Origin: Microbacterium suaedae | GTDB taxonomy: Bacteria; Actinomycetota; Actinomycetes; Actinomycetales; Microbacteriaceae | DNA: 64,000 nt | Reading direction: 5' to 3' | Assembly: GCF_003254645.1 (NCBI RefSeq) | Contig: NZ_PNFD01000003.1 | Span: 62,001 to 126,000 of the forward strand | Shown: positions 42,348 through 49,869 of the stretch, one piece after another | How the letters are laid out: every line of letters begins with the position of its first letter | How positions within the stretch are numbered: the stretch's first letter is position 1 | Made by a program: the position numbers and the translations under genes | The notes under the pieces: model-generated | The model's database searches: none | What the model saw: the letters and a program-made list of their open reading frames with translations, nothing else | What the model was told of the DNA's origin: nothing

Positions 42348-43114
42348 GTGTGGGCCTCCTTCAGTGCGTGCGAGACACGACCGACGAGCGCTCCGAACTC
42401 CGAAGTGAAGCGGATCTCCGGATCGCGAGGGGTGTCGAAGGGGACGTCGACGACGTCGACGATCTGGCCGGGTCGGCCAGACATCACGACCACGCGCGTC
42501 GAGAGGTACACGGCCTCCGCAACAGAGTGGGTGATGAACAGTCCCCCGAATCCGCGCTGATCGAAGAGGCGGAGCAGCTCGTCGTTCAACCGCTGCCGGG
42601 TGATCTCGTCCAGGGCGCCGAACGGCTCATCAAAGAGGAACAGGTCGGGATCCAGCGTGAGCGACCTCGCGAGCGAGGCACGCATGCGCATGCCGCCCGA
42701 CAACTGTCGCGGCATCGACTTCTCGAATCCCGCGAGGCCGACGAGGTCGATGGCGCTGCGTGCCGCCGCGGCCCGTGCGGCTCCGGGCAGGCCACCCAGC
42801 TCGGCCAGGAGTTCGACGTTCTTCTCGACGTTCCGCCACGGCAGGAGCGTCGCGTCCTGAAAGACGAAGCCGACGCGATCGGTCCGCGTCTCACACGATC
42901 CGGCCGTGTTCGCCTCGAGACCCGCCGCGATCCGCAGCAGGGTCGATTTGCCGCATCCGGACGGCCCGACCACGGTCACGAACTCGCCGCGCCGCACCTC
43001 GATGTCCACATGCTCGAGTGCGACCGTGCCGTCGTCGTAGGTCATGCCGACGTCCCGGAACTCGACGAGAGGGGCGGTCGCGGAAGAGACTCGCTCGATC
43101 GTCGCAGTGCTCAT
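42344..43114 (-). CDS. ABC transporter ATP-binding protein (SsuB-like)
   Basis: This 256-residue ATPase has Walker [10 protein letters not shown] near residue 50, signature LSGGMRMRASLAR, Walker [13 protein letters not shown] and switch His in LFITHSVAEAVYL. It is of the same branch as the ATPase at 8960-9787. It energises the importer of the seven-gene operon. ATG at 43114 overlaps the amidohydrolase stop by 4 bp. Confidence 0.93.
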   Translation of the reverse strand: MSTATIERVSSATAPLVEFRDVGMTYDDGTVALEHVDIEVRRGEFVTVVGPSGCGKSTLLRIAAGLEANTAGSCETRTDRVGFVFQDATLLPWRNVEKNVELLAELGGLPGAARAAAARSAIDLVGLAGFEKSMPRQLSGGMRMRASLARSLTLDPDLFLFDEPFGALDEITRQRLNDELLRLFDQRGFGGLFITHSVAEAVYLSTRVVVMSGRPGQIVDVVDVPFDTPRDPEIRFTSEFGALVGRVSHALKEAHT

Positions 43115-44334
43115 TGATCCTCCTTACGTGTGCGCGGAACCATCCAGCGCGTCGTATCGGCTCGCGCGACGACGCGGCCGCGTGAGATGACGATGCGATC
43201 GGCCGGCGCCGAGGCGACGGCCTCCGCGAGCGAGTCGGCACGGACGGCGAGCAGGTCCGCTCGGAGTCCGTCCACGGGGCCCGCCGGTGGCAGCCCCATG
43301 ACGCGGCGAGCGCTCGCGGACACGGCGTCCCAGGCCTCTTCGATCGACAGATGCGCCGCGACGACGAGGAGCATCGCTGTCTCGAACGGGTCGGCCCGTC
43401 CGAGCGGATTGAACGGGTCCCGCACGTTGTCTCCCCCCGCCGCCGTGACGACCCCCGCCGCGCGCAGCTTCCGGATCGGCGCGATGCCGCGCGGTGTCGC
43501 GACGGGATCGCCCCACCCCTGGAGGTAGAGGTTCGTCATGGGGTTCGCGATCACCCCGACGCCGGCGCGAGCGGCGTCGATCAGCAGCGGGGCAAGCTCG
43601 GCGTCATCAAGCATCGACAGCCGTACGCAATGACTCGCGGTGCGCGTGACCGACCAGTCGCGTGTACGCCTCGAGAGATGGGCGAGAGTCGTCCCGTGGC
43701 GAAGCGCTTCATCGGCGTGGAAGTCGACGCCGACCCCGTGGCGCTCGGCAAGCCGGAGGAGGGCCTCGAGGTCGCCGCCCTCGTCTGGGGCAAGGTGCGG
43801 CGCACCGCCGACCAGGTCTGCCCCGGCTGCCAGAGCGCTCTCCATGCGAGCCGGGTCGATCTCCCGCCCCGCGAGAGCGACGATCTCGACGTCGATGAGT
43901 CCCGCGAATGCCTCGCGCGCCCGCGCCACCGCCCGCACGCCGCGAGTCGCGTCGCCCTCGGCGGGAACATCGACGTGGGTGCGAATGGCCGTCGTCCCGT
44001 TGCCGAGGTACCGCTCAATCGCCTGCAGAGATCGGTCGTGGATCTCGTCTTCGTCAACTCCGGACGAGTAGTCGAGCCAGGAGGCAATCGCACGGTCGAG
44101 GTCTCCGGACGGCGGCTGGATCGCGTCCCACGACAGGGCCTTGTCGAGGTGCGTGTGCGGATCGGCCGGCGCGGCCAACAGCAGCCACCCTTCGAGATCC
44201 AGATCGTCGAGCGCGAGGGGTGCCGTCGACGCGGGGCGAACGAGGCCGACCTTGTCGGCGTCGATCTCGACGTCGACGACCTGACCGTCGGCGAGGGTCG
44301 CGCGACGGAGGCGGCGAGGGGAGAAGGAGCTCAT
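43111..44334 (-). CDS. Cytosine deaminase-like amidohydrolase
   Basis: This 407-residue metal-dependent amidohydrolase has the CodA-type metal motif PADPHTHLDKALSWD, then VDFHADEA, a conserved SHCVRLSML and the Asp region GGDNVRDPFNPLG. Family members deaminate cytosine, isoguanine or other N-heterocycles, or hydrolyse ring amides. It is the first gene of the seven-gene operon. I chose ATG 44334 (AGGTG upstream), because the frame further upstream would run through the palindromic operator. Confidence 0.87.
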   Translation of the reverse strand: MSSFSPRRLRRATLADGQVVDVEIDADKVGLVRPASTAPLALDDLDLEGWLLLAAPADPHTHLDKALSWDAIQPPSGDLDRAIASWLDYSSGVDEDEIHDRSLQAIERYLGNGTTAIRTHVDVPAEGDATRGVRAVARAREAFAGLIDVEIVALAGREIDPARMESALAAGADLVGGAPHLAPDEGGDLEALLRLAERHGVGVDFHADEALRHGTTLAHLSRRTRDWSVTRTASHCVRLSMLDDAELAPLLIDAARAGVGVIANPMTNLYLQGWGDPVATPRGIAPIRKLRAAGVVTAAGGDNVRDPFNPLGRADPFETAMLLVVAAHLSIEEAWDAVSASARRVMGLPPAGPVDGLRADLLAVRADSLAEAVASAPADRIVISRGRVVARADTTRWMVPRTRKEDQ

Positions 44335-44357
44335 GTGGTACACCTGGGGTCGAGGTA

Positions 44358-44376
44358 ATGTTGATGAGATCAACAT
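44358..44376. promoter_or_regulatory. Palindromic operator ATGTTGAT-GAG-ATCAACAT
   Basis: A perfect 8-bp inverted repeat with a 3-bp centre lies between the amidohydrolase operon (start 44334) and the divergent XRE-cupin regulator (start 44454). A regulator bound here could control both directions. It is the only palindrome of this quality in the 119-bp gap. Confidence 0.65.
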
Positions 44377-44453
44377 CCTTGACGCTAGGCCCGCGATGTT
44401 TCCCCAGCGTTTCCATCTCGAACCGACATCCGCACCCCTCTCGGAGGAACCCG

Positions 44454-45020
44454 ATGAGCGAGACCACCGGCCCCCACATCGGCCCGGCCATCCGCGCGCG
44501 CCGACGCACCCTCGGGCTCACGATCGTGCAGCTCGCCGAACGCGCCGACTTGTCTCACCCGTTCGTCAGCCAGGTGGAGCGCGGGCGGGCGAACCCCAGC
44601 CTCGACTCGCTCACCCGCCTCGCCCGCGCCCTCGGGACGAGTCAGGTCGAGCTGATGAGCGGCACGCCCCTCCTCTCGGCGCAGCAGGCGACGGGCTCCT
44701 TCGGCGCCGCCGATGCGCGCCTGCTGACAAGCGGCGACACCCGCTTCACCGTCATCGACGTCCAGGGCGCGTCGACCGATCTCGGCGAGTACTACACCCA
44801 CCCCGAGGACGAGTTCGTGACCGTTCTCGCGGGGCGGGCCCTCATCGACCTCGGCCCGGATCGCCTCGACGTCCTCGCCGAAGGCGGGGCCGTCTATTTC
44901 GCCGGCGGGACGCCGCACCGGTGGGCGAGCGCTGACGGCGCGCCCTATCGCCTTCTCGTGGTGAAGGAGAGGACGACTGCCAGCCGAGCAGAAGGACCCG
45001 AAGGGAACGACCGGGCATGA
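44454..45020 (+). CDS. XRE family transcriptional regulator with cupin domain
   Basis: This 188-residue protein has an N-terminal helix-turn-helix (IRARRRTLGLTIVQLAERAD, then SHPFVSQVERGRANPS) and a C-terminal cupin (EYYTHPEDEFVTVLAGRALI, then GGTPHRW). The start is ATG at 44454 behind an excellent GGAGGAA. It is divergent from the seven-gene operon with a palindrome between, so it probably controls it. Its stop overlaps the reductase gene by 4 bp, which makes the reductase part of the same regulon. Confidence 0.92.
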   Translation: MSETTGPHIGPAIRARRRTLGLTIVQLAERADLSHPFVSQVERGRANPSLDSLTRLARALGTSQVELMSGTPLLSAQQATGSFGAADARLLTSGDTRFTVIDVQGASTDLGEYYTHPEDEFVTVLAGRALIDLGPDRLDVLAEGGAVYFAGGTPHRWASADGAPYRLLVVKERTTASRAEGPEGNDRA

Positions 45021-45964
45021 GCTTCTTCAGCGACGTCGAGCGCGAGATCGTCGTGACCGATCGCACGCTGGTCGCCGACCGCATCGTCTCGATCGGCCTC
45101 GCCGCAGCGAACGGCCGCCCCCTGCCAGCCTGGGACCCGGGCGCGCACATCGATCTCATGCCCACCGCCGATCTCGAGCGACAGTACTCACTCTGCGGGG
45201 ATCCCGATGACCGGGGGCGATGGCAGATCGCGGTCCTCCGCGACGATTCCGGGCGCGGCGGATCCGTCGCGGCGCACGCGCTGCGCCCGGGCGCCATCGT
45301 CCGTGCGCGCGGCCCCCGCACGAACTTCGCCTTCGCAGATCCGGCAGCCGGCGAAACGGTCGTGTTCGTCGCCGGCGGCATCGGGATCACGCCCATCCTG
45401 CCGATGGCACGTCGGGCGAGGGACCTCGGCGCCGATTGGACGATGCACGTGTGCGTGCGGTCACGGGAGGCGTTGCCTTTCGCGGACGAGCTTGCCACCC
45501 TCGGCAATCGAGTGCACCTGCACGTCAGCGACGAGGGCAGCCGGGCCGATCTGGCGCGGATCGCGCACGAAGCGGGGAGCGCCCCGATCTGGGCCTGCGG
45601 GCCGGAGGCGATGCTCGACGCGCTCCACGCGGCCGGCCCTCCTGCCCTGCACGTCGAGCCCTTCTCAACACCCGAACCGGAGAAGGCGAAACCGGCGACA
45701 CCCTTCGAGGTCGAGACGCTGTCGACGGGCGAGGTCTTCGAGATCCCCGCGCATCGCTCCGTGCTCGAAGTGCTGGAGGACAACGGCCATTTCACCGTAT
45801 CGTCCTGCCGCGAGGGCACCTGCGGGACATGCGAGACCGTCGTCGTCGACGGCGAGGTGGAACACCGGGACCGCGTGCTGAGCGAGGCGGAACGCCGCAG
45901 CAGCCCCGTCATGATGATCTGCGTGTCTCGTGCGGCCTGTCCGCGCCTCGTCCTGGACGTGTAG
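45017..45964 (+). CDS. Phthalate dioxygenase reductase-type oxidoreductase
   Basis: This 315-residue three-domain electron-transfer protein has flavin-binding RQYSLCGDP, NAD-binding GGIGITPILPM, and a C-terminal plant-type 2Fe-2S domain (CREGTCGTC with a later Cys in MMICVSRA). Members (VanB, PDR) feed electrons to Rieske oxygenases for demethylation or ring hydroxylation. No oxygenase is encoded in this window. It could serve the flavoproteins of the divergent operon or a distant oxygenase. ATG at 45017 overlaps the regulator stop. Confidence 0.9.
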   Translation: MSFFSDVEREIVVTDRTLVADRIVSIGLAAANGRPLPAWDPGAHIDLMPTADLERQYSLCGDPDDRGRWQIAVLRDDSGRGGSVAAHALRPGAIVRARGPRTNFAFADPAAGETVVFVAGGIGITPILPMARRARDLGADWTMHVCVRSREALPFADELATLGNRVHLHVSDEGSRADLARIAHEAGSAPIWACGPEAMLDALHAAGPPALHVEPFSTPEPEKAKPATPFEVETLSTGEVFEIPAHRSVLEVLEDNGHFTVSSCREGTCGTCETVVVDGEVEHRDRVLSEAERRSSPVMMICVSRAACPRLVLDV

Positions 45965-45969
45965 GGAAG

Positions 45970-47262
45970 TCAGCGCCCGACACGCTCGCGAAGCGCGGCG
46001 ACGATCTCGCCTTCGTCCGCCGACACAAGCCGATAGTCGCGCACGACGACGCGCCCGGCCACGACGACGTGCCGGGGGCGCCGGCCTGGCGACATCCACA
46101 GCAGTCCGCCCACGGGGTCTGCGGATCCGGCATCGCCGACCCCGGAGATGTCCCAGACGCACAGGTCCGCGGCTCCGCCCTCGCGGATCCGCCCGAGGTC
46201 GTCGCGACCGAGTCCCCGCGCGGATCCGGCGGTCGCAGCAGCCAGGAGCTCGCGCGCCTCCAGCTGCGGCCCGACGAGCCCAGAAACCTGCATCGCGAGG
46301 CGCGCATCGGCGAGGAGGTGCCCCGCGTCGTTGCTCCCTCCGCCCGACGTTCCGAGACCAACTCCGATGCCGGCGTCGAGCAGGCGTCGAACGGGAGCGA
46401 TCCCCCACCCCATCGGCACGTCGCACCCGGGCGCGTGGGTCGCCGTCACGCCGCGTTCTGCCAGCAGATCGATCTCGGCGTCCGTGACGTCGCAGAGGTG
46501 GGCGATCGTGACGTCCGTCTCGAGCCAGCCCCACGCGTCGAGCAGCTCGAGCGGACGCCGTCCGTATCGCGCGAGGGCGATCTCGGTATCGACCTGCTCG
46601 TTCGCCTGCGTGCGGCGGCGCAGCCCACGTTCGCGCGCGACATGCGCCAGCGCTTCGAACGTCGCTCGACCGTCGCTGTGGACACCGGCAGGCCCGACGG
46701 CGACCTGGGTCATCCCGTCGGCTGACACACCGCCCCGCTCCGGCGCGAGTGCTGCGGCGATCGCATCGGCGCTTGCCGCCGCACGGTCCGGTTCGTCTCC
46801 CGCCGTGCCGCGGACGAAGGCGAGCCGCGACCCCAGCTCCGCGCGTGCGCGCTCGACGGCGCGGGCGATGTCGACGTCGCCTCCGACGCCGGCCGGCCAG
46901 TTGAGATGGTGGTCGGCGATCGTCGTGACACCCGAGAGCAGCCCCTCCGCGATCGCGGCACGCGCGGCCGCATAGGCGAGAGAGCCGTCGATCTCGGCCT
47001 CGCGGTAGGCGTCGGCCATCACGGGAAGCCAATCGCGCATCGCGACGCCGCGGGTGCCGGGCAGCGTTCGGAAGGCGGTCTGCAGAAGATGGTGGTGCGC
47101 GTTGACCAGCCCGGGGGTCACCACACACCCCGACACGTCGATGACCTCCGCATCGGGCGACGCGTGACTGGCGACGACGCCATCGACGGCATGCACGTCG
47201 CCTTCGCCCTCCCCGTCGATCGACCAGACGGCGCGCGGACTGCGGAGCGTGACATCGTTCAT
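45970..47262 (-). CDS. 8-oxoguanine deaminase-like amidohydrolase
   Basis: This 430-residue metal-dependent deaminase of the ATZ/TRZ group has the motif VNAHHHLLQTAFRTLPG, close to the NAHHHLYQT pattern of 8-oxoguanine deaminases. Further metal/catalytic positions are in GVHSDGRA, QANEQVDTE, TIAHLCDVTD and LGTSGGGSND. It probably feeds a hydroxylated purine into the urate pathway. Hydroxyatrazine-type substrates are an alternative. ATG at 47262 is divergent from the next amidohydrolase. Confidence 0.82.
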   Translation of the reverse strand: MNDVTLRSPRAVWSIDGEGEGDVHAVDGVVASHASPDAEVIDVSGCVVTPGLVNAHHHLLQTAFRTLPGTRGVAMRDWLPVMADAYREAEIDGSLAYAAARAAIAEGLLSGVTTIADHHLNWPAGVGGDVDIARAVERARAELGSRLAFVRGTAGDEPDRAAASADAIAAALAPERGGVSADGMTQVAVGPAGVHSDGRATFEALAHVARERGLRRRTQANEQVDTEIALARYGRRPLELLDAWGWLETDVTIAHLCDVTDAEIDLLAERGVTATHAPGCDVPMGWGIAPVRRLLDAGIGVGLGTSGGGSNDAGHLLADARLAMQVSGLVGPQLEARELLAAATAGSARGLGRDDLGRIREGGAADLCVWDISGVGDAGSADPVGGLLWMSPGRRPRHVVVAGRVVVRDYRLVSADEGEIVAALRERVGR

Positions 47263-47304
47263 CTGTCCACTGGTATCACGCGGCGCGGCACGACTCGCCC
47301 GCCG

Positions 47305-47342
47305 TGACGAGCCGGAAACACACCCGGCATAACGTCGGCCGC
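47305..47342 (+). promoter_or_regulatory. Putative promoter for leaderless transcription of the amidohydrolase gene
   Basis: CATAAC at 47328-47333 ends 9 nt before the ATG. Elements GTGAC, GAAAC and CCCGGCATAACGT share order and spacing with the uraD promoter region (GTAAC, GAAAC, CCGGGCATAACGT). There is no ribosome site. The similarity suggests that both genes are read from the same kind of controlled, leaderless promoter. Confidence 0.55.
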
Positions 47343-48713
47343 ATGAGCCTCCTCGTCACGTCCGCGCGCCTCATCACGATCCCTGCGGGGACGGATGACC
47401 CCGGATTCATCGACCGCGGATGGATGCTCGTCGAAAACGGGCGGATCTCGGCTCTCGGGGCCGGGGATCCGCCAACCGGAACGAGAGCCGACAGGACCCT
47501 CGATGTTGCCGGCGCCTTCGTGGCACCCGGATTCGTCTCGAGCCATTCGCATCTGTTCACGAGCGGCCTCCGCGGTCTCGGCGTCGCCGAAACCCTCTAC
47601 GGCTGGTGCGACTCCATGCTGGGCACCACCGCTCACATGTCACCCGAGCAGATCTACTGGTCGACAGTGCACGGCGCCCTCGACTTCCTCTCCCACGGGG
47701 TGACCACCGCATACAACTTCACGGACCCGCTCCAGGCGTGGGAGCCGATGGTCGACGGGCGCCGTGCGGGCACGGCACCGTTGCGCGATCTGCGCTATCA
47801 CACCCGTCAGGCCGACGGCTGCCGCGATGCCGGGATCCGCTTCGTCGACGCGGCCGGGATGGACGTCACTGTCGGTGACGAGGACGAGGTGTTCGCACGC
47901 TTCGCCGCAGAGGTCGCGCACACGCGGTCGATGAACCCCGAGCTTGCCCTCGGCAGCTCGATCATGGGTCAGGTGCAGTGGTCGCCCCATCCTGCCGCCG
48001 CCGAGTTCGAGGTCGAAGCCATGCGCCGGCACGGCGTCACGAATCAGGCGCACTTCCTCGAGTCACCGGAAGCCGTCGGGCACCAGCAGTCGAAGTTCGC
48101 GCTCTACCGCGACGCGGGCGCGCTGGGGCTCGGGTTCGTCTTCGGCCACTTCATCCAGACGACACCCGAGATCATCGACGAGGCGGTGGCGGGAGGCGCC
48201 GCGATGTCATGGCAGCCCGCGTCGAACGGACGGCTCGCCTCGGGCATCGCGCTCGTCCCGGAGATGATCGAGCGCGGCATGCGCGTCGGTGTCGGGCTCG
48301 ACGATCAGGCGTGCACCGACGTGTCCGACCCGTGGCAGAACATGCGCATCGGCATCTTCGCGCAACGCGCACGGACGCATGATCCCCGCTCGATCATGCC
48401 CGAACAGATGCTCCGGCTGCACACGCTCGGCGCCGCCGAGATCATGGGTGTTGACGATCGAGTCGGCAGCCTCGAGCCCGGGAAGTTCGCTGACTTCGTC
48501 GTCGTGAACCCGCTCTCGCCCGACGTCGGCCCTCTGTGGCATCCCGTGCGCAGCTACGTGCTCTCCATGACGCCGCGCAATCTCGAGGCCGTCTACGTCG
48601 GAGGCGAGCTCGTGAACGCGGGCGGCGCCTCGAAGAATCCGCTCGCCGCCGAAGCCACAGCGCGCGTGCACGAGCTGCCGGAGTTCATCACGGATCACGG
48701 CCACCCGCGATGA
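47343..48713 (+). CDS. Amidohydrolase (ATZ/TRZ, guanine deaminase-like group)
   Basis: This 456-residue metal-dependent hydrolase has metal ligands in VSSHSHLFTSGLRG, a histidine in NQAHFLESPEA, another in FVFGHFIQTTPE, and the Asp in GVGLDDQACTD. Its exact substrate is not clear, but the group deaminates or dechlorinates purine- and triazine-like rings. The neighbourhood and the promoter shared with uraD favour a purine. The start is ATG at 47343, probably leaderless. Confidence 0.82.
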   Translation: MSLLVTSARLITIPAGTDDPGFIDRGWMLVENGRISALGAGDPPTGTRADRTLDVAGAFVAPGFVSSHSHLFTSGLRGLGVAETLYGWCDSMLGTTAHMSPEQIYWSTVHGALDFLSHGVTTAYNFTDPLQAWEPMVDGRRAGTAPLRDLRYHTRQADGCRDAGIRFVDAAGMDVTVGDEDEVFARFAAEVAHTRSMNPELALGSSIMGQVQWSPHPAAAEFEVEAMRRHGVTNQAHFLESPEAVGHQQSKFALYRDAGALGLGFVFGHFIQTTPEIIDEAVAGGAAMSWQPASNGRLASGIALVPEMIERGMRVGVGLDDQACTDVSDPWQNMRIGIFAQRARTHDPRSIMPEQMLRLHTLGAAEIMGVDDRVGSLEPGKFADFVVVNPLSPDVGPLWHPVRSYVLSMTPRNLEAVYVGGELVNAGGASKNPLAAEATARVHELPEFITDHGHPR

Positions 48714-48759
48714 GGCGTGCTGCGGTTACCGCTCGACCGACACGGTGAGTTGCAGCGGC

Positions 48760-49824
48760 TTACGCCCCGGGGGCCGGCAGCGTGCCCGTGCCGAGGGCGA
48801 CGACTCCGTCGAGCTCGCCCTCGTCGTCCCCCGCGAGAATCTCACGCCCCGCGTGGGCGGTCACGCCTTCCGCGAGGGAGAACACGCGCGCGCCCCGCAG
48901 ATAGCTCGCGACGACGGATCCCTCGTCGGGAGCGAACACGGCGAGGTGCGCGGGCGCGCCACGCTCGATCTCCCCGCGCGCCAGGCGTAGGGCCACAGCC
49001 GGTCGGGCCGCGACGAGCGGGAGGAACTGCTCGAGCTCGAGGCCGCGGCTCTGCGCCGCCGCCCACGTCGTGGCGAGGATCGATGCGTCGAGCCCGCCCG
49101 CGATCGCATCGATCGCACCGTCGAGGAGACCGTCCCAGGCAGGGTCTGAAAGCTGGTCCCCGGCCGCGACATCGGCTGTGACGGGCGCGCCGCCGAGCTT
49201 CGCCCGCCGCACGGCGTCGATGCCCTCGGGGGTGGCGACGGCCACGACGTGCGCCCGCGCCCCCGCGCGGCGAGCGGCCTCGGCCACCAGGCTCACGCCG
49301 GCCGCTTCGTCCTGCCCTCGCAGGGTCACGGCGAGCGCGCTGTCGTGCGCCGCGACCTCGGTGAGCGCACGCTCCAGGCCCGCGGCATCCAGCGCGTCGG
49401 CGTCGCCGCCGTCGACCGCGAGCTCGCACGAGAGTCCGATCGCGCCCGCGTCGAGGAGTGCCGCGATGTCCCCGAGCGTCGCCGGGGAGACCGCGACGCG
49501 GCGTGCAACATCGACGGATGTCTCTCCGGAGGCCGCTTCCCTCTGCGCCGCGGGCGACTCGGAGGTCGTTGCGATCGTCGTCACGCCGCCCGCCGCCGCG
49601 CGCGCCGTCCCCTCAGCCGTTCCCGCGCCCGCGAGGTCGACGAGGCCGGGGATCAGCACGTGGGCCTCATCGACGACCGTGTCGGCCTGCGCGTCGAAGC
49701 GGCCGATGCCGCTGATGCGCCCGTCGGTGATACGGACAGTCGCGGGCCGGAAGGACTCGCCGACGAGGGTGCGTCGCGCCGCGATGGAGGTAGAGCTGGG
49801 GAGGTCAGGTGTCACGGGTTCCAC
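48760..49824 (-). CDS. Allantoinase-like protein lacking the metal-binding residues
   Basis: This 354-residue protein is plainly related to the AllB encoded at 25935-27320 (shared blocks IAARRTLVGESFRPATVRI, HVLIPGLVD, AAAGGVTT, GARAHVV, RGAPAHLAVF). Every catalytic feature is gone: HVH is replaced by LAG, the Lys of GVKCF by Ser in GLSCE, His of IAHAE by Arg in TLRGQDE, the next His by Ala, and Asp of SDHSP by AGGLD. It is about 100 residues shorter than AllB. The frame is intact, so it may be a regulatory pseudoenzyme. The start is GTG at 49824 or 49815. Confidence 0.82.
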   Translation of the reverse strand: MEPVTPDLPSSTSIAARRTLVGESFRPATVRITDGRISGIGRFDAQADTVVDEAHVLIPGLVDLAGAGTAEGTARAAAGGVTTIATTSESPAAQREAASGETSVDVARRVAVSPATLGDIAALLDAGAIGLSCELAVDGGDADALDAAGLERALTEVAAHDSALAVTLRGQDEAAGVSLVAEAARRAGARAHVVAVATPEGIDAVRRAKLGGAPVTADVAAGDQLSDPAWDGLLDGAIDAIAGGLDASILATTWAAAQSRGLELEQFLPLVAARPAVALRLARGEIERGAPAHLAVFAPDEGSVVASYLRGARVFSLAEGVTAHAGREILAGDDEGELDGVVALGTGTLPAPGA

Positions 49825-49869
49825 GGTAGTCGCGACGGCGTCAGAGGCGCGAAGATATCGGGCACGTCC

